DNA of 32,610 bases, taken from an uncultured Thermomicrobiales bacterium (GTDB lineage: Bacteria; Chloroflexota; Chloroflexia; Thermomicrobiales; UBA6265). Numbering within the stretch: position 1 is the stretch's first letter; every line of letters starts with the position of its first letter. The stretch covers positions 1-32,610 of the forward strand of contig CADCWF010000105.1 in assembly GCA_902806345.1 (NCBI GenBank), read 5' to 3'. Below are positions 15,734 through 23,838 of the stretch, piece by piece. Both the position numbers and the translations under genes were made by a program. The notes under the pieces are model-generated. The model was given only the letters and a program-made list of their open reading frames with translations. It did no database searches and had not been told where the DNA came from.

Positions 15734-16539
15734 GCGCCGACGCCGGGTGGGGCCGCCCGGGTCAGCGCGACCCACTCCTCGACCGCGAGGGTTTGGGCCC
15801 GGCGCATCGGGTCGATGCCGGCCGCCGCGAGCCAGGCGACGACCTCCTCCTTCGGCAGCGCCAGCTCGGCGGCCAGCGAATTGGCCACCTGCTTCCGCTT
15901 CTGGCGGAAACCGGAGTTGACGACCCGGAAGAAGCAGGCCCGCTCCTCCGGTGGCAGGGGCGGCGGCCGTAGGTCGAGGACGACGACCGCCGACTCGACC
16001 GTCGGCGGCGGGATGAAGACCCCCGGCGGCACCCGAAAGGCGACCCGGCTCTCCGCGTAGAACTGAACGGCGACCGCTAGCACGCTCATCTCGGGAGGCC
16101 GGGCGGCAAGCCGCTCGGCCACCTCGAGCTGGAGCATCACCGCCAATCGCTGCGGCGGGTGGGGCGCCTCCAGCAGGTGGCGGAGCACCGCCGAGCCGAC
16201 GGAGTAGGGGAGGTTGGCCGCGACCACGTAGGGTGTCGGCGGCGGGACCAGGTCGGCGACGGCGAGCCGCAAGGCGTCGCCCTCGACGAGCGAGAAACGC
16301 GGGTCGTCACCGAACGCCCGAAGGAGGTGTGCGGCGAGGGTGTGGTCGAGCTCGATGGCCACCACCCGCTTGGCCGAGCGCAGCAACTCCGAGGTCAGGA
16401 TGCCGAGACCGGGTCCGACCTCGAGCACAGTGTCGTCCGGCCCGATGCCGGCGACCCGGACCATCTTCTGGACGATGCCGCGCTCGAACAGGAAGTTCTG
16501 GCCCAAACCCTTGTTGGGTCGGATCCCGAGTTCGGCCAT
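15730..16539 (-). CDS. rsmA: 16S rRNA (adenine1518-N6/adenine1519-N6)-dimethyltransferase
   Basis: 269 residues from ATG 16539, the only ATG near the start. The protein begins ELGIRPNKGLGQNFL, the classical N-terminus of the KsgA family; a TTG at 16599 would add 20 residues and is possible because the preceding residues WTVL also look conserved. SAM-binding motif I is VLEVGPGLGILT, motif IV is NLPYSVGSAVLRHLL, and the C-terminal domain has FIPPPTVESAVV and FRQKRKQVANSL. It dimethylates two adjacent adenines in helix 45 of 16S rRNA during late assembly of the small subunit; loss gives kasugamycin resistance. It lies between selD and ispE in the same operon, 79 bases after the selD stop with the ATG start. 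Confidence 0.95.
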   Translation of the reverse strand: MAELGIRPNKGLGQNFLFERGIVQKMVRVAGIGPDDTVLEVGPGLGILTSELLRSAKRVVAIELDHTLAAHLLRAFGDDPRFSLVEGDALRLAVADLVPPPTPYVVAANLPYSVGSAVLRHLLEAPHPPQRLAVMLQLEVAERLAARPPEMSVLAVAVQFYAESRVAFRVPPGVFIPPPTVESAVVVLDLRPPPLPPEERACFFRVVNSGFRQKRKQVANSLAAELALPKEEVVAWLAAAGIDPMRRAQTLAVEEWVALTRAAPPGVGA

Positions 16540-16618
16540 CAGGACGGTCCACTCCCGCCGCGAGGCGGGGAGCCGGCCGGCGGGGTCGGGGGGGGACAAT
16601 GCGGACGGGAACGCAGGC

Positions 16619-17671
16619 TCAGGGGACAACCGCGATGCCTCGCCCCGGTCCGGTCGTGCCGATCTCCCAGAGGTCGGCGCCGCGGCCGGCAAATGCCGTC
16701 CGGACGGATTCTGCCTCCGCTTCGGGCGTCGTGAAAAGGAGGCCGCCGGAGGTCTGGGGATCGAACATCAGCGTCGCCAGGGTTGGGTCGACGGCCGGGT
16801 CGATCGCGATGCCGCCGGCGTGGGTTTCGAAATACCGGCGGTTGCGGCCGAGGCCACCGGCGATCGCACCGCCGGCGGCGTACCCGTAAGCACCCGGCAG
16901 CAGCGGCACGGAGGCAGCCGAGATGGTCAGTTTGACCCCGCTCCGCTCGGCCATCTCGGAAGCGTGGCCGAGGAGACCGAACCCAGTCACATCGGTACAA
17001 GCGCGGACCGACGTGAGCTCGCGGAGGGCGAGCGAGGCGTCCCGGTTGAGCGTCAGCATTGAAGCGACGGCGGCGGCGAGGTGGTTCGGGTCGCATTCGT
17101 CGCGTTTGAGCGCGGTTGCGACGACCCCGGTGCCGACCGGCTTGGTTAGGAAGAGCCGCTCGCCTGGCTTCGCGGCCGCCTTCGAGAGAATCCGGTCGGG
17201 GGCGATCCGTCCGGTAACGGAAAGCCCGAACTTCGGCTCGGCATCTGTCACAGTGTGGCCACCGCCGATCACTGCTCCGGCCTCGGCCACCTTCGCCGCG
17301 GCACCCTCGAAGATCGCCGTCACGATCTCGGGGGCCATCCCGTCCGGGAAGCCGGCAACGTTCAGCGCCAGGATCACGTCGCCGCCCATCGCGTAGATGT
17401 CGCTCATGCTGTTGGCCGCGGCGATCGCGCCGTAGGTCCAGGGGTCGTCGACGATCGGGGTGAAGAAGTCGACCGTCTGGACGATGGCGACGCCGGGCGC
17501 GACGAGGTAGACCGCCGCGTCGTCGCTCGTCTGGAGACCGACGAGGAGGTTCGGGTGGGTCTGGATCGCCAGAGGACGCAGCACCTGCGCCAGGGCCTCG
17601 GGGCCCATCTTGGCCGCTCAGCCAGCGCAGGAGGCGAGGGTGGTCAGGCGGATCTCGTCACGGGTCTGCAC
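16619..17671 (-). CDS. selD: Selenide, water dikinase, a selenocysteine-containing form (UGA at 17620-17618 read as Sec)
   Basis: 350 residues when read from GTG 17671 (with TGAGG upstream at good spacing) through an in-frame TGA at 17620-17618. The extended N-terminus reads MQTRDEIRLTTLASCAG, then the TGA codon, then AAKMGPEALAQVL. This aligns with E. coli SelD IRLTQYSHGAGCGCKISPK: the TGA falls exactly on catalytic Cys17 and K21 on the essential Lys20. Without read-through the protein would start at ATG 17608, lack its active site, and be 329 residues. The rest is typical: SDDAAVY, TVDFFTPIVDDPWTYGAIAA, SDIYAMGG, GGHTV, TDVTGFGLLGHA and FDPQTSGGLL. SelD makes selenophosphate from selenide and ATP, the selenium donor for Sec-tRNA and selenouridine. 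It is the first gene of the selD-rsmA-ispE-kinase operon. selA, selB and selC are not in the window and must be elsewhere if Sec is used. Confidence 0.92.
17593..17606 (-). promoter_or_regulatory. Candidate selenocysteine insertion (SECIS) hairpin in selD mRNA
   Basis: GGGCC-CCGA-GGCCC begins 12 bases after the selD UGA, with the loop 17-20 bases downstream. A weaker outer stem (GCC/GGC across an internal loop) may extend it. Bacterial SECIS elements lie directly after the UGA in this range. The loop G is the third base, not one of the first two, so the match is imperfect. Confidence 0.45.
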
Positions 17672-17727
17672 ACGGAGCCTCAAGGTCGGGGATCGACTTG
17701 GGCGCCAACGCGCCCGCCGCTCGGCCA

Positions 17728-17756
17728 AGCATAGGAGTGGCTCCGGGGAGCGTCAA
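17728..17756 (-). promoter_or_regulatory. Promoter of the selD operon
   Basis: On the - strand TTGACG (17756-17751), 17-base spacer, TATGCT (17733-17728). Transcription from about 17721 would leave a leader of roughly 50 bases before GTG 17671. This also supports the upstream start of selD over ATG 17608. Confidence 0.65.
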
Positions 17757-17962
17757 ACCGGTGACCCCATTTCAAATCGAATAGTCCGCGAGCGGCTCGG
17801 CATCCGTGCGGCTTGGGCTGTTTAGCTCCAAGGATGGCAGGGCGTCGGACTACGATGGGCCCCACGTCACGAACGCCGCGTCCGGAGCGAGGTTTCTCCC
17901 GCCAATCCTGGGCGGAAAGCGGATCTATGGATCGATGCGACGATGTCATGTGGAGGGAGGCG

Positions 17963-18358
17963 ATGAGCGTGAACCAGGAACCGCGGCTCGGACGACCAAG
18001 CGGGATCGCCCTCCACCTCGTGCCGGAGTCCGTTTGGCGCGAGCACGGCGCCGGACCCGCCTACCTGCCCGAACGCTTCGCCGAGGAAGGGTTCGTCCAC
18101 ACCACGCTCGGCGAGGCGACGCTGCTCGAGGTGGCGAACCGCTACTACCTGGGCGATCCCCGCCCGTACCTGGTGCTCGACGTCGATCTCGACCGCCTGG
18201 CAGCACCGGTCCGGTTCGACGAGGCGGGGCCGAGTTTCCCCCACGTCTACGGCCCGATCGAGACCGCCGCGGTCGTCCGGGTCCGCCAAGCCGAGCGGGA
18301 CGCTGCCGGCATCTTCGTTGGGATCGGCGGGACTGCCGGAGGAGACCGATCCGCGTAG
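17963..18358 (+). CDS. DUF952 family protein
   Basis: 131 residues from ATG 17963, preceded by GGAGGGAGG (17952-17960); the upstream open frame is not coding-like. The sequence follows the DUF952 pattern: ALHLVPESVWREHG, YLPERFAEEGFVHTTLGEATLLEVANRYY, PYLVLDVDLDRL, and FPHVYGPIETAAVVRVR. The conserved EGF-V/I-H and FPH-x-YGP-x-x-x-A blocks are the family hallmark. DUF952 proteins are small cytoplasmic proteins whose fold resembles ADP-ribosyltransferases; no activity is established for this one. It is divergent from selD and precedes the MMPL gene by about 100 bases on the same strand. Confidence 0.88.
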   Translation: MSVNQEPRLGRPSGIALHLVPESVWREHGAGPAYLPERFAEEGFVHTTLGEATLLEVANRYYLGDPRPYLVLDVDLDRLAAPVRFDEAGPSFPHVYGPIETAAVVRVRQAERDAAGIFVGIGGTAGGDRSA

Positions 18359-18459
18359 CCACCGCGTGGCGTTCGACTTGCCGTTGCACGATCATGGCGG
18401 CGGTCCGGACGGCCCGGGCCGCCATCTGCTCGGCCCGCCTGTCCCTTCGGGAGCCGTTC

Positions 18460-20682
18460 GTGTTCGCTCTGATCGGTCGCTCCGCCGTCCGGTGGCGGTG
18501 GGTCGTGATCGCCGCCTGGGTCGCTTTGGTCGCGGTCGCGCTCCCCTTCTTGCCGCGGGTCGAGGAGCCGCTTGAGGTCGGCGGGTTCTCCTCACCGGAC
18601 ACTGAGGCGGCGCGGGCTCGGGCCGTGCTCCAGGACGACCTCGGCTTCGCCCCGTCGCAGATGCTGCTCGTCTTCCGGAGCGAGACGATCCCGGCCGATT
18701 CGCCGCGGTTCCTCGACCAGGTCCGCTCGACCGTGGTCGGGGTGCGTTCCCTCCCGAACGTCACCGACGTGCTGCTCCCCGACGACAACCCGGGCGCCAT
18801 TTCTCCCGACAACGACACCGCCTACGCCCTGGTGGGTTTGGACCTGCCGCCGGAGGAGGCGCAACGGCTGGTGCCGGCGTTCGAGGCGGCGCTCGGCGAT
18901 CCCGGAGAGCTGGAGATGCTGGTCGCGGGCGCTCCGGCGTTCTACCGCGACATCGAGGAGGTCAGCCAGCGCGACCTGCGGCGGGCGGAGTTGATCGCGT
19001 TCCCGTTCGCCCTGGCGGCGCTGCTGTTCGTGTTTCGCTCCGGGGTGGCAGCGCTCGTGCCGTTGGCGACCGGCGCCGCCGGCGTCGGCGCCGTGCTCCT
19101 GACCCTCTTCCTCGTCGCCCAGCGGGTCGACGTCTCGATCTTCGCCCTCAACCTGGCGACGATGCTCGGCCTCGGTCTCGCCGTGGACTACTCGCTCTTC
19201 GTCACGTCCCGGTACCGGGAGGAGCTGGCCAAGACGCCAGGGGACGTTGCCGGAGCGGTCGAGCGGACCGTCGCGACGGCTGGAAAGGCTGTCTTCTTCT
19301 CCGGGCTGACCGTCCTGATCGGTCTCTTCGGGCTGGTCTTCTTCGACGTCATGTTCCTCCGCTCGGTCGGCGTCGCGGGCGCCATCGTCGTCCTCTGGTC
19401 GACCCTGGCGGCGCTGACGCTGCTGCCGGCCGTGCTCGGCCTGATTGGTACCCGGATCGACCGCTTCGCGATCCGACGGCCGGGCACGGAGGATCGGACC
19501 GACGGGTTCTGGGCGGCGCTGGCCCGGTGGGTGATGGCCCACCCCTGGCGAACCCTGGCGCCGACGCTGGTGTTCTTGCTCCTGCTCGGCTCACCGTTCC
19601 TCCACGCCAACATCTCGTCGCCGGACGCCACGATCCTGCCGCGGTCGCTGCCGTCCCGGCAGGCGTTCGACGTGCTGGTCGAGGAGTACGGGGCGGGCGA
19701 GGTCTCGCCGTTCCTGGTGGTCGCCAGCTCGCCGACGACGGTCTTCTCGGAGGCGAACATCGGCGCCCTGCACGACCTCTCGCGGCGGCTCGCGGCAGAC
19801 CCCCGAATCGCCCGCGTCCAGTCGGTCGCGCCGCCGGCGCTCGAGCGGGAGCAGGCGATCGCGCTGGTTCGGCTCCAGGAGGGGCTGACCCGGTTCGGGA
19901 TCGACCCTGGGTTTGGCCGGTTGGCGACGGAGGAGGCCGCCGTCGTCGTCGCCTATTCGCGCTACCTGCCGAACGATGGGCGGAACAAAGAGCTGCTGGC
20001 CGAGCTGCGCGCCGGCTTGCCCGGCGGCGATCTCCGGCTCCTGGTCGACGGCGGCACCGCGGAGATCGTCGACGTGGTCCAGGCGATCTACGACCAGTTC
20101 CCGCGGGTCGCGGCGACGATCGTCGGGACCACCTACCTGGTGCTGCTCCTGCTGTTCCGCTCGGTCCTGCTGCCGTTGAAGGCGATCGCGATGAACACCC
20201 TCTCGATCGTCGCCTCGTACGGGGCGCTGGTCTGGGTGTTCCAGGATGGCCACCTGAGCGGTCTGCTCCGGTTCGACCCCCAGGGGTTCGTCGAGGCCTC
20301 GCTGCCGGTGATCATGTTCTGCGTCCTCTTCGGCCTCAGCATGGACTACGAGGTCTTCCTGCTCTCGCGCATCCGCGAGGAGTGGGAACGGACCCACGAC
20401 AACACCCTCGCCGTGTCGGTCGGGATGCAGCGGAGCGGCCGAATCATCACCAGCGCGGCGCTGCTGGTGGTGGTCGTCACCGCGTCGTTCGTCTCGGCCG
20501 ACGTGGTGCTGATCAAGGCGCTCGGCTTCGGAATCGCGTTGGCGGTGCTGCTGGACGCGACGGTGATCCGGGCGCTGGTGGTGCCGGCGACGATGCGCCT
20601 GCTTGGGACCTGGAACTGGTGGTTGCCGAAACCGGTGGCGCGGCTGTTGCCCGCGCGCGTGCTCGTGGAGGAGTCGGCATGA
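18460..20682 (+). CDS. MMPL family (RND superfamily) transporter
   Basis: 740 residues from GTG 18460, with GGGAG (18449-18453) six bases upstream; ATG 18394 is possible but adds an unconserved arginine-rich stretch. The layout is two repeats, each with one helix, a large periplasmic or extracellular domain, and five helices. The first repeat begins FALIGRSAVRWRWVVIAAWVALVAVALPFL; its membrane bundle includes LNLATMLGLGLAVDYSLFVTSRYREE, and the second bundle has FCVLFGLSMDYEVFLLSRIREEW, the paired GLxxDYxxF/L-x-x-SR-x-RE motifs of MMPL proton-relay helices. Members export lipids, antibiotics or other hydrophobic molecules using proton motive force. The stop overlaps the start of the next gene as ATGA, so the downstream exported protein is translationally coupled and may act in the same process. 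Confidence 0.93.
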   Translation: MFALIGRSAVRWRWVVIAAWVALVAVALPFLPRVEEPLEVGGFSSPDTEAARARAVLQDDLGFAPSQMLLVFRSETIPADSPRFLDQVRSTVVGVRSLPNVTDVLLPDDNPGAISPDNDTAYALVGLDLPPEEAQRLVPAFEAALGDPGELEMLVAGAPAFYRDIEEVSQRDLRRAELIAFPFALAALLFVFRSGVAALVPLATGAAGVGAVLLTLFLVAQRVDVSIFALNLATMLGLGLAVDYSLFVTSRYREELAKTPGDVAGAVERTVATAGKAVFFSGLTVLIGLFGLVFFDVMFLRSVGVAGAIVVLWSTLAALTLLPAVLGLIGTRIDRFAIRRPGTEDRTDGFWAALARWVMAHPWRTLAPTLVFLLLLGSPFLHANISSPDATILPRSLPSRQAFDVLVEEYGAGEVSPFLVVASSPTTVFSEANIGALHDLSRRLAADPRIARVQSVAPPALEREQAIALVRLQEGLTRFGIDPGFGRLATEEAAVVVAYSRYLPNDGRNKELLAELRAGLPGGDLRLLVDGGTAEIVDVVQAIYDQFPRVAATIVGTTYLVLLLLFRSVLLPLKAIAMNTLSIVASYGALVWVFQDGHLSGLLRFDPQGFVEASLPVIMFCVLFGLSMDYEVFLLSRIREEWERTHDNTLAVSVGMQRSGRIITSAALLVVVVTASFVSADVVLIKALGFGIALAVLLDATVIRALVVPATMRLLGTWNWWLPKPVARLLPARVLVEESA

Positions 20683-21782
20683 TCTCTCGACGTTCGATCG
20701 TTTGCGGTGCCGTCTTGCTGCCGTCGCTGCTCGTCTCCGCCGTCCCCGTTCGGGCGGTCCAGACCCCCGAAGCCGTAACCGGCGGGGACGCCCCCCGGCC
20801 GCTCTCGTTCCCGGCGGACTCCGGCCCCCACGACGACGCGGCGACGGAGTGGTGGTACTACACCGGCCACCTGGAGACGGAGGACGGCGAACTCTACGGT
20901 TTCGAGTACGTCATCTTCCGCGGCAACCGGGGCGGGGTCGAGGGCTTCGTCTCCCACTTCGCGGTGACCGACAACCCGCTCGGCGCATTCGCCTACGCCC
21001 AACAGATCGTCGCAGCCGACGGTGCCCGCGGCAGTCGCTTCGCAATGGACCTCGACGTCAACGGCTGGACCATGCGCGGCGAAGGCGGCCGCGATCGGCT
21101 GCGGGCGGTCATGACCGACTACGCGATCAACCTCCAACTCCAGCCGGGCAAGCCGGTCGTGCCGCACGACGGCGACGGCTACATCGACTATGGTAACGGC
21201 ACCTTCTCCTGGTACTACTCGCGGACGCGGATGCCCGTCGAGGGGATCCTGACGGTCGATGGCGAGGACAAGCTCGTCTTCGGCGAGGCCTGGATGGACC
21301 ACCAGTGGGGCAACTTTACGACCTTCGAGGACGGCGGTTGGGACTGGTACGCCGTCCAGCTCGACGACGGCTCCGAAGTGATGCTCTACGTCATCCACGA
21401 CGGGGCGGGCATGCCACTGATCGTCGACGGGTCGTTGCTGGATGCCGAGAGCATTCAGACGGTGCTTGAAGCCGAAGACTTCGCGATCGAGGCGACCGGC
21501 GAGTGGACGAGCCCCAAGACCGGCACGGTCTGGCCCTCCGGCTGGACGATTTCTGTCCCGACGGCCGGGCTCGACCTCGTCGTCACCCCGACGATGCCCG
21601 ACCAGGAGCTGGATACTCGCTATACCACGGGCATCATCTATTGGGAGGGGCAGTCCTTAGTCGAAGGCACCCGCGACGGCCAGCCCATTACCGGGCGCGC
21701 CTACGTGGAGCTGACCGGTTACGCCCCGGTCGAGGCGGCTGGGGCGCTCGGGCCTTCGGCGACGCCGGTGGCAGGACCGTGA
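20679..21782 (+). CDS. Exported AttH/CrtC-like (lipocalin-like) protein
   Basis: 367 residues from ATG 20679, overlapping the MMPL stop by four bases and preceded by GGAGGAG (20668-20674). A signal peptide (SRRSIVCGAVLLPSLLVSAVPVRA) starts the protein. The body has the double-lipocalin signature: EWWYYTGHLETEDGELYGFEYVIFRG, SHFAVTD, FSWYYSRTRMPVEGILTV, GEAWMDHQWGNF, and WDWYAVQLDDGSEVMLYVI. Relatives are the AttH domain and CrtC-type carotenoid hydratase family; exported bacterial members are often just called lipocalin-like. Coupling to an MMPL exporter suggests it receives or modifies a hydrophobic exported substrate, which is inference. There is no carotenoid gene nearby to support a CrtC role. 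Confidence 0.85.
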   Translation: MISRRSIVCGAVLLPSLLVSAVPVRAVQTPEAVTGGDAPRPLSFPADSGPHDDAATEWWYYTGHLETEDGELYGFEYVIFRGNRGGVEGFVSHFAVTDNPLGAFAYAQQIVAADGARGSRFAMDLDVNGWTMRGEGGRDRLRAVMTDYAINLQLQPGKPVVPHDGDGYIDYGNGTFSWYYSRTRMPVEGILTVDGEDKLVFGEAWMDHQWGNFTTFEDGGWDWYAVQLDDGSEVMLYVIHDGAGMPLIVDGSLLDAESIQTVLEAEDFAIEATGEWTSPKTGTVWPSGWTISVPTAGLDLVVTPTMPDQELDTRYTTGIIYWEGQSLVEGTRDGQPITGRAYVELTGYAPVEAAGALGPSATPVAGP

Positions 21783-22141
21783 TACGGAGCACGCCCCCAA
21801 CTGGGCGCCGAGGCCGGCGGCGGGAGCCGCGGCAAGGGCGCCAAGGGTGCCAACGCCGCCAACGCCGCCATCCGTTTTCGGCGGATGGGACCGTCGCGCC
21901 TGTCACCCGTAGGTCAAGTCCGACGGCGGGAGCGGGACCGCGGCGGGCGCCGCCCCGCAACCCGCCCCGCCCCCGGGTGATCCCCACCCTCCTCGATAGA
22001 ACGGGTTCCGGGGGAGAAATCTCGCGGATTCTCGTGGCACGGTTTGGAACGGTACCGCCCCGGCGCTCCCAACGCGCGAGAGCGGGCAGGCGAGGAGCGA
22101 ACGTGCCGGGGCGACCAGGAGACGCGATCGACCGGAGTCCG
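21783..22141. other. Intergenic stretch without a gene
   Basis: After the AttH-like gene comes a short run of near-repeats of GCCAAGGG and GCCAACGCC (about 21832-21868), then a 7-base-pair hairpin CCATCCG...CGGATGG (21868-21888) that could terminate the MMPL transcript. The rest shows no coding bias or start site that I can support. Confidence 0.4.
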
Positions 22142-22363
22142 GATCGGGCGCGGAAAGCTCGACCAGCACGTGCCGGCGTTGTCGCGGTCGCTGCGGTTGT
22201 AGAACGTGAACTCGGCCGGCACACCGTTGCCGGTGAACCGGACTCCGAAGACGGGGTTCGGGATGGAGGCGCCCCGCAGCGGGATCTTGCCGGGATCGAC
22301 CGACCGATCGTCGACGGTGGGGCCGCCGTCGACCGAGGTCGGATTGCCGGAGCGAACTCCCGA
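22142..22363 (-). pseudogene. Probable remnant of an unidentified protein gene
   Basis: On the - strand an open stretch directly after a TGA at 22366-22364 has strongly GC-biased third codon positions and reads like genuine protein, including VDDRSVDPGKIPLRGA and VRFTGNGVPAEFTFYNRSD. It has no ATG or credible ribosome site at its start, and downstream (below about 22140) the coding character fades into arginine and serine-rich sequence. I do not recognise the family. It could be the middle of a decayed exported protein, or a chance open frame opposite nothing. Confidence 0.3.
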
Positions 22364-22456
22364 TCAAACTGACGTCGACGCTCGCTCATTCTTCGGTCAT
22401 GCGACGATGCCACGGACGAGCGGCCCGGTGTAACGACTCCGGTTGAGGAACGCAAG

Positions 22457-23632
22457 ATGCCGCAAGAGCACGCCGAGTTCGACATCCCCGGTCTCGACAT
22501 CGCCAAGGCCAAGCGCTACAGCCGAACCAAGCTGGCGCTCTTGGTCGGTTCGGTCGCCTGGAGTGCGTCCCAGAAGCTCTGGCTCGCTCGGGGACGGCGG
22601 GCCGTCCGCCTTCGCTCCCGGATCACCGAGTCGGTGCCCGACGAGCGGCTGGCGACGCCCGCCTTCTTCGGCGTCACGACGACCCTCTCGTGGCTGGCCG
22701 GGTTGCCGCTGGGTCTGCTCGGCGGGTGGGTCGTCGAGCGCCGGTTCGGGCTGTCGAAGCAGCCGCTGCGCGGCTGGATCGGCGACGAGCTGAAAGGGCT
22801 CGGGTTGGCGCTCCTGCTCCAGCCGGCGCTCCTCTCCGGCGCCTGGGCGGTCATCCGCCGCCGGCCGAAAGACTGGTGGCTCGTCCTCTCGGCCCTAACG
22901 GTGCCGCTCACCGTGGTGTTTGGCACGCTCGCCCCGGTCCTCATCATGCCGCTGTTCAACCGCTTCGAGCCGCTGAGGGACGTGGAACTGGCGGCGCGCA
23001 TCCGGGCCCTGGCCGACCGCGCCGGGGTTCGCATCGCCGACGTCTACGGCGTCGACATGAGCCGGCAAACGGAAAAGCCCAACGCCTTCTTCGCCGGTCT
23101 CGGCAGGACCAAGCGGATCGCCCTCGGCGATACCCTGACCGGGCCGTTCCCGCCAGCCGAGGTCGAGGGCGTGGTCGCCCACGAGTTGGGGCATCAGGTC
23201 TACGGCGACATCTGGAAGCTGATCGGTTTCGGCGGTTTGGCCGGCTTCGGCACCGCTTGGTTGCTCTCCAGGATTGCGCCGCCGTTATTAGTGAGAAGCG
23301 CGGAAGAGACGGGGGTGAGGGAGCTTGCAGACGAGGCCAGCTTTCCCGTCGTCGCCCTCCTCTTGTCGCTGCTCGGCTTCGGGTTGGCGCCTCTCCAGGC
23401 AGCCTTCAGCCGGGCGATCGAGCGGCGAGCCGACGGCTACGCGTTGGCGCTGACGGGTAACGGGGAGGCGTACGCCTCGGCGATGGCGCGCTTGGCGAGC
23501 CTCAGCCTGGCCGATCCGGACCCGCCTAAACCGGTGGTCTGGTTGCTCTACTTGCATCCTCCCGTCGCCGAGCGGATCCGCCGTGCCCGTTCGTTTTCCG
23601 CCAGTGCCGCGCCGGGCTTGGGGCGCGACTGA
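22457..23632 (+). CDS. M48 family metalloprotease (CAAX prenyl protease / Ste24-like)
   Basis: 391 residues from ATG 22457, preceded by TTGAGGAA (22443-22450). Several hydrophobic segments (for example FFGVTTTLSWLAGLPLGLLGGW, LGLALLLQPALLSGAWAVI, and LVLSALTVPLTVVFGTLAPVL) precede the catalytic domain. The zinc site is VAHELGHQVYGD plus the downstream third ligand in FSRAIERRADGYAL. The motif before it, MSRQTEKPNAFFAGLGRTKRIALGDTL, is diagnostic of the Ste24 branch, and a C-terminal LYLHPPVAERIRRA matches the family end. Members cleave membrane or misfolded proteins at the inner membrane. It stands alone, with about 670 bases upstream lacking another intact gene. Confidence 0.93.
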   Translation: MPQEHAEFDIPGLDIAKAKRYSRTKLALLVGSVAWSASQKLWLARGRRAVRLRSRITESVPDERLATPAFFGVTTTLSWLAGLPLGLLGGWVVERRFGLSKQPLRGWIGDELKGLGLALLLQPALLSGAWAVIRRRPKDWWLVLSALTVPLTVVFGTLAPVLIMPLFNRFEPLRDVELAARIRALADRAGVRIADVYGVDMSRQTEKPNAFFAGLGRTKRIALGDTLTGPFPPAEVEGVVAHELGHQVYGDIWKLIGFGGLAGFGTAWLLSRIAPPLLVRSAEETGVRELADEASFPVVALLLSLLGFGLAPLQAAFSRAIERRADGYALALTGNGEAYASAMARLASLSLADPDPPKPVVWLLYLHPPVAERIRRARSFSASAAPGLGRD

Positions 23633-23838
23633 CGACCAACCTCGGACCCTTCCCGAATCCACGGTCTGCGCTAAACTCCTTGCCCCGCAACGGTCCCGGC
23701 CCGCGCCGAGGAACCGATCCGGCGTCCCTCTCGGAGGGGTGGAGATGGACGCCATCGCCCGCGCAGTGCTGCCGGGCGAACCGGCCTGCCGCTCGAGGGC
23801 ACGCCGGCCACGACGAAATCCGGGTGGGGGGAAGCGGG

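Noticed and set aside
15734..15775. An upstream extension of ispE to codon 15775
   Set aside because: It would overlap the rsmA coding region by 46 bases, while GTG 15733 gives a GTGA stop/start overlap like that of the kinase operon.
16540..16692. An upstream extension of rsmA to TTG 16692
   Set aside because: It would overlap selD by 74 bases and adds an unconserved proline and alanine-rich stretch; the family N-terminus starts close to ATG 16539.
16619..17608. selD as a 329-residue protein starting at ATG 17608
   Set aside because: It would lack the conserved N-terminal segment and catalytic residue; the sequence directly upstream, through the TGA, matches the family.
21832..21868. Short GCCAAGG/GCCAACGCC repeats as a CRISPR or minisatellite
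   Set aside because: Only a few imperfect copies of 9 bases or less, with no spacer structure.
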